In this document: positions 25,302 to 38,593 of the stretch, piece by piece
Layout: each line of letters begins with the position of its first letter
Numbering within the stretch: position 1 is the first letter of the stretch
Made by a program: the position numbers and the translations under genes
The notes under the pieces: model-generated
Databases searched by the model: none
Told to the model about the DNA's origin: nothing
The model's input: only the letters and a program-made list of their open reading frames with translations
NCBI GenBank assembly: GCA_902729315.2
Contig: LR746270.1
Location: 4,218,221 to 4,282,220, forward strand
DNA from: Spirodela intermedia
Lineage: Eukaryota; Streptophyta; Magnoliopsida; Alismatales; Araceae
Length of the DNA: 64,000 nucleotides
Direction of reading: 5' to 3'

Positions 25302-26413
25302 ATGGGGGCGGATGACAGCAACTGGGATAGGGGCCTGGTTCTCGGTCTGGGGTATGAAGCATGGGCTACCTCCCCGCCGGCCGCCGACAGCTACCGGAAG
25401 CGAGACAGCGGCGTCAAGCTGGAGGTTAGAGAGGCTGTAGCATGGCAGATGGCGGCTGAGCCGACGCTTACGTTGAGCCTCTCGGATGGTCCATACCAGC
25501 GGATGACGGCCACCCAAGAGCCGAGGTCGGCCCGGCAGTCTCCTCCCCTCAGCGTCGTCTCGTCCTTCTCCAACGCGTTCCCTTCGTCAAGCGTCAAGAA
25601 GGAGAAGGATGCAGTGAGCGAGGAGGAAGAGGCCGAGCGGGTCTCCTCGCGGGTCAGCGATGAGGAGGAGGGCAGCGCCAGGAAGAAGCTTAGACTCACT
25701 AAGGAACAGTCCACCCTCTTGGAGGAAAGGTTCAAGGAGCACAGCACCCTCAATCCGGTAGGATTCAAACCTTCCTCTCTCCCTGTATCTTTGGGGATTC
25801 AGTGGACCTTTTCTTTCCTCTCTGTGGAAAAAATCTCTTATTGATACAACCCTCTCTCCTCTTCATCAGAAGCAAAAGCAGGCCTTGGCGAAGCAATTGA
25901 ATCTGCGGCCGCGCCAAGTCGAAGTCTGGTTTCAGAACCGGAGAGCAAGGTACCCTCATCTAAGTCGAATACCTAATTCACCAGTTCTGGCCTTTATTTA
26001 CTTTTCAAGCGATTTAGACCCTCTTCTCTTCCCATGTCGATCATCCCTCTTCTCTTTCCATGAATGGAATTGTAAAAATGTTCTAATCTGCTCTCGCCCA
26101 TGGCAGGACCAAGCTGAAGCAGACGGAGGTGGACTGTGAGTTCCTCAAGAGGTGCTGCGAGAGCCTGACAGACGAGAACCGAAGGCTGCAGAAGGAGCTG
26201 CAAGAACTCAAGGCCCTCAAGCTCGCCCCGCCACTCTACATGCAGCTTCCCACCACCACGCTCACTATGTGCCCCTCGTGCGAGAGGATTACCGCCGCAT
26301 CAGCCGACGCCGCAAAGGGACCCGTCTCCGCCGCCGGTCATTTCGTGATGGCGCCAAAGGGCCACTTCTACAACACCTTCACAGCAGCCCATCCGCCATC
26401 GGCAGCCTGCTGA
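25302..26413 (+). CDS. HD-Zip class II transcription factor, HAT22/HAT9-like
   Basis: Three exons: 25302-25757, 25870-25949 and 26107-26413, all with GT/AG introns; 280 residues, about the length of Arabidopsis HAT22. The start at 25302 gives [17 protein letters not shown], resembling the HAT22 N-terminus; an in-frame ATG at 25230 would add 24 unconserved residues. An EAR-type repression motif LTLSLS is at residues 56-61, then an acidic Ser-rich stretch. The homeodomain spans about 129-188, with helix 3 [11 protein letters not shown]. The leucine zipper has leucines at 192, 199, 206 and 213. The redox-sensitive CPSCE motif of class II HD-Zips is at 234-238, and the protein ends SAAC. Known members are nuclear repressors binding CAAT(C/G)ATTG-type sites in shade, auxin and leaf-development responses. 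Both introns fall inside the homeodomain. Class assignment is firm; orthology to one gene is inference. Confidence 0.93.
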
Positions 26414-26721
26414 AGATAGGGTAGCTTCCTCCTCCGCCATCGTTAAGGGAGCCCAAACCCCTTTTTTTCCCCGGGACAGGGAGTTCATATTTCTCCGGTG
26501 GCTATAGAAGGAACTGCAGGTGGTATCCGATGTGATACAGACGATGGGCAGAAGAAAACTAGACGGGATCCGATAACTTCACAGTGATCAGCGAGACCAA
26601 CCCGTTGTTAATTAACCTATCATTCCCTGTACTTAGCTGTTAATTCTCTCATTTTGGTTCTTCTTCGATGTACAGAAAACAGTTCTTCACAGCACATTAG
26701 TTATATAAAGTGATGGTTCTT

Positions 26722-26725
<4 letters not shown>

Positions 26726-26771
<46 letters not shown>
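26726..26771. repeat. (CT)n microsatellite
   Basis: Almost pure CT run about 310 bases after the HD-Zip stop codon, near the expected end of its transcript. Confidence 0.9.
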
Positions 26772-26773
<2 letters not shown>

Positions 26774-27078
26774 TCCCCTGTACTCATCCATGGCTCTCGT
26801 CTAAATTTCTCTCAACTTCTGCGAAGTTTCACATCCACCGGGCGCTCTCTCTCTCTCCCCTGTACTCGTCAATGGCGCTCGTCTAAGTTTCTCTCAACGT
26901 CTACGAAGTTTCACATCTTTGCGCGCTCTCTCTCTTCCTGTCCCTCTCCCTCTCTCTTGAAGTTCGCACGAAACTCCGATGAGAAAATTATTTTCACTTG
27001 TGTCAACTCTAAATCTAGGAACTTGGAATTGTGTTAGCCTCAAACCGTGAACTGCAGGGGTAGATAGTTTACGAGAGG

Positions 27079-27127
27079 GGAGAGAGAGAGAGAGAGAGAA
27101 AGAGTGTGTGTGTGTGTGTGTGTGTGT
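27079..27127. repeat. compound (GA)n(GT)n microsatellite
   Basis: A GA run followed directly by a GT run ending at 27127. Confidence 0.9.
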
Positions 27128-30100
27128 CACGTGCGACTGTCTGCTTCGATGACAACGTGAAGGCAGGCAGAAAAGCCTGGAAAGGAACGGGGCCGAAAGC
27201 GTGAGGCGCAAGGATGGAATGATCCATTCATTGATCCTCAGAATATAGAAAACACCATACGGATGGTGGGTCATCTCCCACGTGAACTCCCGCTCGTCAT
27301 TGGCTAGCCCCAACCGAGCCCATCTCGAGAAACTTCCCAGATCAGCTGAACTGGTCCCCTTCGACCGCTCCCCGGTCAGACGACCCTCATACGATTAAAC
27401 GATCATCCGTCTGTGTCTCAATTATAAGTTGAATAAGCTTCCATATGATAAATATCTATCACTTTCAATGTGAGATTATTCCAACTAGGTGTCGGCGTCG
27501 GCTTCCAAACCACCCATCTCCCCCAAGCTTCGCCTCCTGCAGCCTGCCGGAGCTGACAGGAAAGGGTCCAGAAGTGCAGATCCGCCATGGAAGACGGCGA
27601 GAGAGCCTTGATGTCGTCCTCTTCACGGAATTCCTCTCGGCACGTTGTGGGTCGCCGTCCAGTTCCAATGGGTTCGGTACAGTGTTATCTTCTCCACTAT
27701 CGCCAACCCGAGGATGATATCATGCCGGTTTTTGGAAATGGAGAGAGGGGATGATGAGGGAGAGCACGAGGGCGAGGTCCGCCTCGCGTCTCTCTCTCTC
27801 CTTCTCCCGTTGCTCCATTCGTCTGCATGGCCTCCGGCCGCCTCGCTGAATAATCAGTCTACGTCTACGATGGTTGACGTGGTGTTATCACGGGGTGGGG
27901 TGAGACTGAGACCTAATCAATCCCGGGTTCCCCCCTTCGGAGGGCGCGCCAAGAATTCAACGCTATCCGGACTTTGGTTCCGCCGGGATCGTCGGCGAGC
28001 AGTGTTGGACCAAACCGCCCAATAATGTAAGACACTGATGGGTGGCTACGCCTGTTTCCGGTGTGCGTTCTTCGTTCAAACGTGTCGCCCAAGCACGCGA
28101 CATGGCCGCGGGACCGAACCACCGTGAGAGGGGCCTTAGACCGCGCTCTCGTGGTCGTCTGGGGTACAATTTATATATATTTTTTACGTAGAATTTCGGT
28201 AAACTATTAGCAGTGTCAGTCCGGAGACATAAACACATGGACCAGGTTCGTACGACAGCTCTCCGCATCAGATACAGATTAGACCCTCGTGAACCCCGTG
28301 CCTGGTCATCGATATCCATTCATCGGCACACCATCATATGTAAATATAAAATTGATAGAGAGAGAGAGAGAGAGAGAGTTTGGACTTACCTAAGAGACCT
28401 CGGCCATGCATATATGCATGAATTTGTATAAATTAATATTATTTAAAGAGCATCTGATAAAAGCTATATCATAGTCCAGGTTTACCTGATCCACTGGCAA
28501 CCCTAATAATACGGATTTATATATACTATTTATAATCAAAGAAGGTGCCTATTTTCTATCATAATATGATACACATCATTGTAGAATTTAAAATTATGGT
28601 TCCGAATATTGACCTGACCATAGCCTCTCTCAATTTAACTATCTTCATAAAAAATTATGGAAGAAGAGAAATTGGGCATAAATTCAGGGAACTGCCGCCA
28701 TCTCCAGCGTTAATATATTGAGAAAATGATACATCGGGAGCAACCGTGATGGCCACCGTAGAACAGGCCCCCCAGTCAGGGTCCCTGTTCCTTGTTGGTG
28801 TGATCTACCTGTTTATATATCTTTGACTCTTATTCGTCTGTCTCTTTCTTCGCCCCAGCATGGAGTTTAGTATTTGGTGGTGACGAGATGATGGCGAGAT
28901 CTTCTTTTGGCGCACGAAATCGAATGCAACAATCTGTCTCCGGCTGAGTGGGTATATACACGGCAAAGATTTACGATTTAAAATGCCAGCGTCTCCTTCG
29001 TTGATTGGTTTACTATTCAAACTGCCCACTGACGTGATCATATATACTTATTTATTTGTAGTTGGTGCTTAAGTCAAGCTATTCTCATAAATAACTTGAA
29101 TATTTTATCGGCTTCAAATGAGTCAACTGCGGGCCTTTTCGTCGGTTTGGATTTAACCAGGCGCCTAAGATAAATCTTGGAATATTAGTTTCAAGGGGGC
29201 CCGCATTAAATTCAAAGTCAGGCTGGACATATTTTATGGGTTTTGTATAATATCTATGACGAATGAACTACATGAAATAACCTTAGGCAACATATCGACA
29301 AACATGATAAAACCTTTTATAAGTATGCCCTCACATAAGACACATATGTCTGGGAGATGAGAGAGAGAGATGAACTGACACGCAAGTAACATGCGTCATG
29401 AGAAAATATTTTCTTTACGTTCTGGCTATGTTTTATTAATCCAATTCAGACTAAGATCGGATCTTCCTGAGCGCCAGTTCACATCCATTCCAATTAGAAT
29501 CTGAGATCGTCAACGCATTGATAGGCGTAAAGCATGCTAGGATATCTTAAAAGATATTACTCCATCTTCGTTACCTATCGAATTTTGAAACAAAAATCCA
29601 ACTAAATATAAAGCTTCTTAGACTAACAAAACTATGACTGACATATACACATCATGTGAGGAAAATACCATATTTTGGTGGAAGTAGATCTATGAGATTC
29701 TGTCCGTAAAGAATGACTACAGCCCTTCGTTGGAAAGCGCTGATCATCTTCTCCACGAGAACAAGATCTCAAAAGATCTTCCAGAGCATTACCCGCCGCC
29801 AAATTTCGGAAAACTGGAACAAGAGATGACTGGGCTGGCCATGGACCTCTTTCTCTCATTCTCTCTCGCCTTTTCTCCCTTTGGAGTTTCAACAATAGCA
29901 ACGGTCAGACACCGCGGTAACATGTCGACTCTTGCCCGGGACCTGTCGTAGAAACGTGGGACGCTGGGAGAACGATCGGTAGAACTGGTGCGATGACGGA
30001 TCGAGTCAATTCAGACGGCAGCAGTCACTACCTACTTTGCCGCCGGAAGAGACCATCCTCCGCTGGTAATACTCTGCACCTTAGAAATTTTAGTCTTTCT

Positions 30101-30613
30101 ATGACGTCCTATGAATGTTCCTTCAGCGGCTTCCCCCAACTCGTGGCTAGCTAACACCTCCTCACTCCAAACTAGGTGCTCAGTGTCAAGATGGCCTGAC
30201 ATTGGCCGTTCCTCTTGGTGGCCAGGGAGGATCCCCTTGCCGTTCTAGTGTCTCCGCCAACTACCACCGTGATTGCAGCTGTGTAGACTACGGCTTCACA
30301 CGGCCCACCCTATTTTCAATTTTCCGAACTCCTAGCTATTACGATGTAGCCTGACGGCATATTATGAATTATGGGATTCTCTCCCTATTTAATGGCAGAT
30401 AAACGTCAATGAAAATTGAGTTAGTCTTTCTACCGCTTCTCCCCTCTGTCTGCTGAGACAGGAAAATTCCTCTTCCCCTCGTAACACTATCTTAGGCCAA
30501 CCTTGGGCTTGGCAAGGCCCATCCCGGGTCTCGATAGTTGGAGCCCTGACATGTTACATAAATACTAAATTGGTCATCCTTCTACAGACAAGAGCGGTAT
30601 TTTCTGCTGCAAG

Positions 30614-30620
<7 letters not shown>

Positions 30621-30671
<51 letters not shown>
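30621..30671. repeat. compound (CT)n(CA)n microsatellite
   Basis: A CT run followed directly by a CA run ending near 30671. Confidence 0.9.
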
Positions 30672-32273
30672 AACCAGAAAGATATGAATTTCGGTCTACT
30701 CAACGAGTTCAAAACCCTAACGTGCTACAGTTGGGACTGTCGGATCCTACTCTAGCGTTACGCAGAAGCACCTGCGGAGGAATTGGGTTAGCCGATTCTC
30801 CCTCTCACTCTTCTCTTTAACTCGATTCGCCAACTCTTACCAACCTATCACATGTGGATAGACTGGACGGGAGCTATCGTGTAGGGCTCCTCATGGTTTC
30901 GGTGAGGTTTGTTCAATTGTCATCACACAGGGTAGTTCATCTGCCTAGAAGATTTGCCGCATTTCCTGGTTGACCACCATCAGCTTCTTCTTTTTCAAAA
31001 GGCCCCACGGAAGAGGATAACAGGGTTCTCTCCGTTATTTCTTGTTTTGTCACGAAGTTCCATTCATCGATATCCAATGACTGTTGTCGAGTTGTTCATC
31101 CAGTGGTTTCTACCTTCTTTATGCCTTTATTTTTACGGATTTAATGACTAATTATTAAACATCTGTTCAATATCAGTCGATAAAAATATGATTCCACATA
31201 CCGACATAGTCACAATTATTTATTTAATTTTTCGTATTCAGATTATTCTAACTAAGTGTTGTATGTATAATCTTGCCTTCAGATTTTATCATGGGCATAC
31301 GAAAAAAAGATTATAGGAAATCTAAAGGCGTCATTGCCTTTGATGTCAGTTTACCGCATTCAGATGGTAAATTCAAAATAATTGGTCAATAAAATAAAAT
31401 ATTCGCCCTGTGGTCCTTTTTCTTTCAGCCAATAGCAGCAAAATGAATGGAAGGAGACAATTGGATAAATCATCTTGCAGAACAAGCCTCCCAAAAGAAT
31501 AACAGGACATTAGAAGAAGGGTACGTGGTAAATCAGGTGACATTTGGCTCTAAACACCCTTTCGACGTGAAAGATATACCCAGTGTCGTAAGGACACTCT
31601 TCACGTGTCAACTAAACGTGTTTGTTGGTAATGATAAATCGTTTCTCTTCAATAATGACATGCCCTAACACAGTAGGAAATCATCAATTTCTTTCCCTAA
31701 AATCAGCTACATTGTAGGAGTCAACAAAACCTCGTAAATTGCATACGCTGCCACGAATTAAGATATGCACTCCCCAAACGATGCAATCAGGAAGCAAGAG
31801 AAGCAAGGGCCATGATAATATCTTACGCATCGACCTCTTGTTGTCGGTAATCTTTTCCAACTAGGATCCAATGAGTTAAGAACCCTAATACACGAATGAG
31901 AATGTGATGCTGCTGAAGCCTGGCCCAGTTCGAACAGCGACTGCTTCTGTCGTCTCTGGGAGCCGTTTTCTCGGTAAAGTTCTACTTTGGCATTCGTAGT
32001 TCGGATGGGCCTCCCTATAGAAGCCTCCTTTGGTCCACCTTGGAGATCTTCTTGGAATATTTCCAATTCATCCATCAATCCGAAGTTGCACCTTCTCTGT
32101 AGACTGCGAGGAGCACTTCTTGGCTCGCATGGAGGTGGGTACTTCTAATAACGTTTGCGTGCTTCCTTGCCCCGCAGCGACAATGGTTAATTGGCCAGCC
32201 CAGTCCTCCGGATCGTCCGGATTCATCCCCATCCTCATTGATGAGGAGACTGCCTGATGATCCCTCAAAGAGG

Positions 32274-32732
32274 TTAGTGGAGTACTTTGGCCATGATGGA
32301 CGCGAACTCGGGGAAGCTAATGGCGCCGTCGCCGTCCAGGTCCGCCTCCCTCATCATCTCTGTCAGCTCGTAGAAGGTGACAGGATGGCCCATCTTGGCC
32401 ATGGACCGGGCGAGCTCCGGCGCAGTGATGTACCCATTGCCGTCACGGTCAAAGGATCGGAACACTTCCCTCAGCTGCTCCTTGTCGACGAGTATCTTTT
32501 CCAACAAGACGGGAGCAATGGCCGCGACAAGCTCGACGAATTCGACGGCCCCATTGCCGTTGGTGTCTACCTTGGTGAGGAGAGCACGGATCTCGTCTCC
32601 CGTTGGCTTGAGGCCGAGCGAGCGGAGAAGCTTGGTCAGCTCGATGTGGGTCAAGCTCCCGTCAGCGTCCTCGTCGAACTTGGAGAAGATTGCCCGTAGC
32701 TGCTTCAGCGGATTGCCGTGGAATCGGATCAT
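32274..32732 (-). CDS. calmodulin-like calcium sensor, four EF-hands (CML15/16/18 group)
   Basis: Intronless, 152 residues. Four complete EF-hand loops are visible: 20-31 (DEDADGSLTHIE), 56-67 (DTNGNGAVEFVE), 95-106 (DRDGNGYITAPE) and 131-142 (DLDGDGAISFPE), each with acidic positions 1, 3 and 12 compatible with Ca2+ binding. The linker FRSFDRDGNG and the MAKMGHP segment resemble Arabidopsis CML16-type proteins. Proteins of this type are cytosolic or nuclear Ca2+ sensors that bind target proteins; no enzyme activity is expected. The chosen ATG lies 10 residues before the conserved LKQLR. The frame stays open upstream without another ATG for at least 100 bases, so the N-terminus is short but acceptable. 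A TATA-like CATAAAAC lies on the minus strand near 32838, about 105 bases upstream of the ATG. The open frames on the opposite strand are shadows. Confidence 0.93.
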   Translation of the reverse strand: MIRFHGNPLKQLRAIFSKFDEDADGSLTHIELTKLLRSLGLKPTGDEIRALLTKVDTNGNGAVEFVELVAAIAPVLLEKILVDKEQLREVFRSFDRDGNGYITAPELARSMAKMGHPVTFYELTEMMREADLDGDGAISFPEFASIMAKVLH

Positions 32733-32849
32733 GGCTACCAGGGTGGGGTAGGAGGCGATGTAGAAAAGTTGATGCCTAAAGAGTTTGGCGCGGAGGATAC
32801 CCCTTGTCGAGGAGAGGTACAGGACGGATGGAGGAGGTTTTATGAGAGT

Positions 32850-34009
32850 TGGAAATAGCGACCTGTGACGGGGGAGGGGGATATGGTGGAGTTAAGAGAG
32901 TTGGGGAGGAAGATTTGGCTTGTGTCTGTTGAGGTGTTTTGTGGCTCTCCTTTCTCGACCTTCGATTTGCTTTCTTTGGATGAGTTTGTTACGGACTTGG
33001 GGTCAGCGGATCCCCTGCACTCTTGTCCAATACGAGGCCTGTTTCATATGGTCTTGGTTGTTAGCGAAACCACCTCAATTCCATTAGGATCCGTTTATGT
33101 GAACTAGATCAGGTTTGAGAGGGATTAAGTGTTTTCTTAAGACATCAATGCAAGTTCGGGACAGGTTTTGTGTATTATTTGATAAAAGCATTTAATACAA
33201 TGATAAAATCATCCTGATTTTTCTGTCATTTGATCGTTAATACTGTTCGGATTTATTCCATTAAATATCTACTGGCAGTTGTATTTATAAAAATTTGTGA
33301 TGATATTTTGGACATGTTAACTCTCGTGACTATCATTCTAGACTGAATATTACTAGTTTTCAGATTATGTTCAATTCAAATTTTAGTCTTATTTGTGTGG
33401 ATTACTTGTCCTGGTCTCAAAAATTAGATAGGGGAATAATTTGAGGGAGATCTTAAGGAGGATCTTAATATAATCAAACAAGTCTGAAATTTTGAGACAA
33501 ACTTGCTGAGTTTGAGATTCTCAAATTTTAATGCTTTTATTTTTTCAGGCTATGTTAATTTTAACAGCTAATACTTTCCATAATCAGACGTGAGCTTAAG
33601 AAATGAATAGCTTGTATTATTAGGATGAGAGGCAATAACTTGGACTGCATGACAATGAAAATGGGATCGAGGAAAGCTAATACATTTCACGACCTTTCTA
33701 TTTTAAGAACTGACGCACTTGATTTTCATTAGTGAATTTTATTTATCGTGTAATTACAAAGGGGATTGATATTCTATTTCAGCTTCCAGTAAACATTTAC
33801 CTTTCATTTTGTTCATATAGCTTGTAAGCTTGAAGTTGAAAAAGAATACTGTCTTTGATACAAAATATCAACTGGTGATCTTAGGTTCATCGTCAGTACA
33901 GCTCAAGAGTGCATCAGTATCAACAACACTCGGTTTGAAAATAATACAGCAAGGTTGTTGTAGTCCGCCGCTGTTCCTGACAAGGTTCTTCCTTCCATAA
34001 GTTCCAAGT
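32850..34009. other. intergenic, AT-rich
   Basis: Upstream side of the calmodulin-like gene and downstream side of the xylanase gene. It should contain the promoter of the former and the 3' UTR of the latter. No other feature recognised. Confidence 0.5.
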
Positions 34010-37000
34010 TTAGAAATCCATGGTCACCTCTAATGGCGAGTCACCCTTCTCAACAACGAATGTCCGAGAAAATATCTTCGATGAGGAAATGACATCAATA
34101 GAGTAAGTCCCATGGAACCCTCTGAATTTATACTCCCCTTGGTCATCTACATGGCCGTTCGAATGAGATAACCACTCTTTCTTAAGGGCAAGAAACCTCT
34201 TCCCAGCTTCATTTATATTACCTTCAGCATCAACCAAGTATGCATTAGCTCGGCTCATGAGGAGTTCCCAGAATCCCCAGAGCATGATGCCCTCCACTGC
34301 AGGGTGGGAATAGGCTTCACGAAGCATGACCTCAAGATCTTCAGCTCTAACGTGCTCGTTCACCGCTGAGACATCTACCTCAGTGAACCAGATGGGAAGC
34401 CCGAGCGTTCCTAGCTTGTCCAGAGCAGAAGAGATGATGATCCCAATAGGATAATCGATATGCCCTTGCACCCCAATCCCTCCTACTGGTGCACCTTGGG
34501 CCTGCAGACCAAGTATATGCTGGATGTACATTTCAGGAGAAGCTCTCGTATCAGTGCCGTCTTCTACATGGTAGTCGTTAACAAATAGGGCCGCTGAAGG
34601 ATCTAGCTCATGGGCTGTCTTAAACATATATGATCTGATATCTGCTCCCAATCTATCTTGGTAGAATGAACCGTGGAGCATTTCATTATTCACGTCATAA
34701 TGTCTGAATTTACCCTTGTATCTTGTAAGGAGGCCTGTGAGGCGATTCTGAACAGCCTTCATAAGTTCTTCTTTGCTCAGTGACTGAACCCATGACTGGA
34801 CTGCCCCCACGACCTCCCAGAAGATGCAGTGGCCCCTAGTCTGTAATCCATGTTTATCGCAGAGATCCAAGAGTTCGTCTGCGTCGGCATAGTTAAAGCT
34901 TCCCTTTTGAGCCTCTGTCCAGTACCACTTAAGTTCGTTCCCGAAGACTGCCCAGTTGAAGTTTCTCAAAAAGAAATCCACGACTTCTTCGTTGTCTATG
35001 TCTGATCTGTTTATGCACGACCCTAAAGGGAAGCTGTTCTTGATCTGCTTGACCCTCACGAATGTTCCTCTTAGGTCAACGGCATCGGACCCGGTGAATT
35101 TCAATACGACGTCTCGCTTCCGGACCTTGTCCGTTTGCTTCTTTAGATGCTTAAATCTCGCCCTCCGGTCAACGGGGAATATCTGTAGCCCAGCGACCAT
35201 TAAGTCAACCCCTGGTGCGGGGCCTTGAACGTAGACTATGACTCTCGACGGCTGCTTCTCGATTCTAAATGATCCCGTTATTTCATGCCACCTGGTATCA
35301 TTGACATCCACTTGGCCGCCGTTGACATACCGGTTATCCACACCCAGTGCGACATTTATGTTCTGAGGTCCGCTTCCTCCGTAGCCTACTCGAACCCATG
35401 CGGAAATTTGATACGTCACGTTCAGGATTAACCTATCGGCGATTGTCTGAGAAGGTCCCATCCAGCTCTGAGTCCGATTGGAGGCGAGAACATAGCGACC
35501 ACTCAGAGGCTCGCGTGGCCCTAGAGAATCTCTAGCCATGGGCGGTAGCACAAGAGGTGAACCTTCTCCGACGTTCAGAGAGCACGGACCGAGGGGAGAC
35601 CACTCTTTCAGGTCTTCGCTCAGGTTGCTGTTCTTGATTACATTTACGCCGTACAGAACGTTCTACATAAACAAAGAATTAACTCGCCTGATGAGAACTT
35701 CTTCGCATATTGCATTTAATTTCACAATGTAAAACGATTTTCCTAAGTTCCACCTAAAGATATTATGTGAATTCATGTCCCCTTAATGATATTTTTAAAT
35801 TGAATAATTAATCCAAAGATTTGGTAAGTGCGGATTCACAAGGAAAAGATTGATCATTCTACTCACATCAAAATCGGGTGGAGGTAGAGGAGGAACCCTG
35901 CCCGCGTGTTTCACAACAACACTATCGACGAGAATGTCAACGCCCCTGGGTGGCCCTTCCAGGAAGATAACAACCCTTGAGGGGCTGCCATTGATGAGGA
36001 ACTTACCCTGGAGCCTAAACCAGTCTTTGTCTGATGCCTGAACACTGTGAAAAATAACCACTTCAGAGAACTTAAACTTGCGATCAAAGAGGCGTTCCCA
36101 GGCCTAGACAACCGACTACCCTCTGGGAAGAGAGAAACTCACTTGCCGATGCCAATATATTGTTCTCGGCCACTCGGTGACTGAATCCACAACGTAGCTC
36201 GCACATCGGCGTTACCGCCCGAATTTCCGGATGTTCTAACTTGTGCGGTGACATCATATGCACGTTTCCGTTGAGCTCTACCGGTAATTTCCTGCTGAAT
36301 CCCGTTCCAGCTCTGGGTTCTATCTGTTGCAGAAGCGAAGAACTTTCCGCTCGATGGGAGCACCTTCCCATCTTCCATGGATTCATGGGCAAGGATCTTG
36401 CATCCTCTTCCGGACCAACCAGTGAGCCCATCCTCAAAGTCGGGGTTCTGGATGATATTCTCTTCCCCGCTTGCCGTTATACATGTTCCTGTATTTGTTT
36501 CCTTTGAGAGGAAAAGCAATGGTGGGATTAAATAGAGAAAGTCGGATCCAAGAACCAAGCACAGATCGATTACAGCAACCGCCTTCAATATTCATGTGGT
36601 TAATTTAATGGATGGAGTCCTTTTTATAGCTTAGACCCTAATTTTTATCTTTATATTAGAGCTCGATCTCGAACTTTTTAGGTTAATTTATAATACGCCA
36701 AGAGGTACTGGCCTCGAGCTCCATGCTTACACCACAAGGGGAATTTTCATTTTATTAATATTTATTGGCGTCATTAAGATGTTAACATGAAGATTCTATC
36801 ACAAAGGGGGAAGTTACTGCTGTTCCCATCAGCTTCAATAATAATAATCATACTTAAATTATCATTTTTTTACAGTAATAGGTACATTAAAGCATCACCA
36901 TATTGTGAATAGGTCAAGGACGTAAGAAATATAATCGGTAGAGTCTGTAGTTTTGAGTGAATGGTTCCTATGTATAAAAAGTAATACCATAATTCTAATT

Positions 37001-37349
37001 TTCCAATCAAAACTCAAAATATCAATAATACCATATTATTTATTACAAAAATCTCATTGCTAAAATTAGGAACCTTGAGCGTTCATGAGTCTGTAGGTGT
37101 ATATACAACTTTTAGGTGAATTTCATATGCATAATATTAAAGGAAGCAACATAAATGCAAAGGAATAAATAAAAGATGAGACCCGAAGAGTATAAATAGG
37201 AGTGATAATTTCATTAAAAATTAAAAAAAAGGGAGGGTAATTTATAAAAATGCTGATAAAACAAAGAACAATTCCTTGTGTAAATTATGTGGAAAACAAA
37301 CCTGACGATGATCGACAACCGAAGAACTGATCCGGGTGGCATCGGCCAT
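34010..37349 (-). CDS. endo-1,4-beta-xylanase, two CBM22-type modules plus GH10
   Basis: Proposed exons: 37349-37302, 36501-36143, 36044-35867 and 35662-34010; 745 residues. It hydrolyses internal beta-1,4 bonds of xylan in the cell wall. Residues about 30-190 form one carbohydrate-binding module (IIQNPDFEDGLTGWSGRGC, RTQSWNGI, REQYIGIGN) and about 200-365 a second (NRTQSWMGP, GVDNRY). GH10 starts near 392. The acid/base Glu is E522 in DVNNEML (codon 34682-34684) and the nucleophile E623 in WFTEVDVS (34379-34381); both are present. The last three exons are well supported by GT/AG sites and phase. The first is less certain: exon 37349 (MADATRISSSVVDHRQ) joins in phase through CAG/GT and AG/G sites. 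The alternative start at 36588 adds a hydrophobic stretch that looks like a translated polypyrimidine tract. The domain layout matches plant xylanases, which often lack a classical signal peptide. Confidence 0.9.
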
Positions 37350-37698
37350 GGGGGCGGAAGCAAACAACGAGAGTAAGGAGCAGCGAGGAAAGTGGACACT
37401 GACGCAGTCCAGTTGGCCACAAAACACCTCCCCAGCCACACCTGCTCAGCTGAGGAACGCCACTCGGAGAGCCTCTCCATTAATACCCGCGCGGTGGATG
37501 AAACGAAGCTTGAAGGGAAGGCGAGGGGACTGACTGATGATCGACCAACCAATCTGGGGGGAATTGCAAGGCAATCAACCTCTAATTTTACAATCTCTTG
37601 AAGGCTCAGCTCTCTCCCTCTAGCTCAACCCCAGTTCTCTCTCTTCATTCGTGTCACTTAGGGAAGGATATTCCTCTATACATTCCGAGTCTTGCATT

Positions 37699-37699
<1 letters not shown>

Positions 37700-37779
<80 letters not shown>

Positions 37780-38159
37780 CTCGCTCTCGCTCTCTCTCCC
37801 TGTTTCTCTCTCTTTATCTCTCGCTCTCTCTCTCTCTGCTTCTCTCTCTCCCTCTCTCTCTCTCTGCTTCTCTCTCTCCCTCTCTCTCTCTCTCTCCCTG
37901 TTTCTCTCTTCCTCTCTCTCTCTCTCTCTCCCTCTTTCTCTCTCCCTCTCTCTCTCTCTCTCTCGCTCTTCTCTCGCTCTCTCTCTGCTTCTCTCTCTCC
38001 TTCTCTCTTTGTTTCTCCCTCTCCCTCTCTCTCTCTCGCTCTTCTCTCGCTCTCTCTCTGCTTCTCTCTCTCCTTCTCTCTTTGTTTCTCCCTCTCTCTC
38101 TCTCTCTCTCGCTCTTCTCTCGCTCTCTCTCTGCTTCTCTCTCTCCTTCTCTCTTTGTT

Positions 38160-38229
<70 letters not shown>

Positions 38230-38266
38230 CTCTCTCTCTCGCTCTCTCTCTCTCCCTCTCTCTCTC

Positions 38267-38313
<47 letters not shown>

Positions 38314-38421
38314 GTCTCTCTCTCTCGCTTCCTCTCTGTCTCTCTCTCTCTCGCTTCCTCTCTGTCTCTCTCTCTCTATCTCTCTCTGTCTCTTTCTCTC
38401 TTTCGCTCTCTCTCTCGCTCG

Positions 38422-38520
<99 letters not shown>

Positions 38521-38537
38521 TCCTCTCTCTCTCTCTC

Positions 38538-38593
<56 letters not shown>

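Larger units (their letters stand above)
26414..32273. other. intergenic between the HD-Zip and calmodulin-like genes
   Basis: 26414-26720 is probably the 3' UTR of the HD-Zip gene. It is followed by microsatellites: CT at 26726-26771, GA then GT at 27079-27127, GA at 28350-28378, and CT then CA at 30621-30671. At 26.78-26.93 kb a short CT-rich segment is repeated (ctgtactc..ccatggc..ctcgtcta). No frame shows a recognisable domain; the 118- and 139-codon minus frames at 27.96-28.32 and 26.89-27.31 kb have no family features. Confidence 0.45.

Noticed and set aside
27963-28319. Minus-strand frame of 118 codons
   Set aside because: No recognisable domain; overlaps another frame on the same strand and looks like chance.
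32238-32751. Plus-strand frames of 124 and 153 codons
   Set aside because: Opposite-strand shadows of the calmodulin-like gene, whose four EF-hands are on the minus strand.
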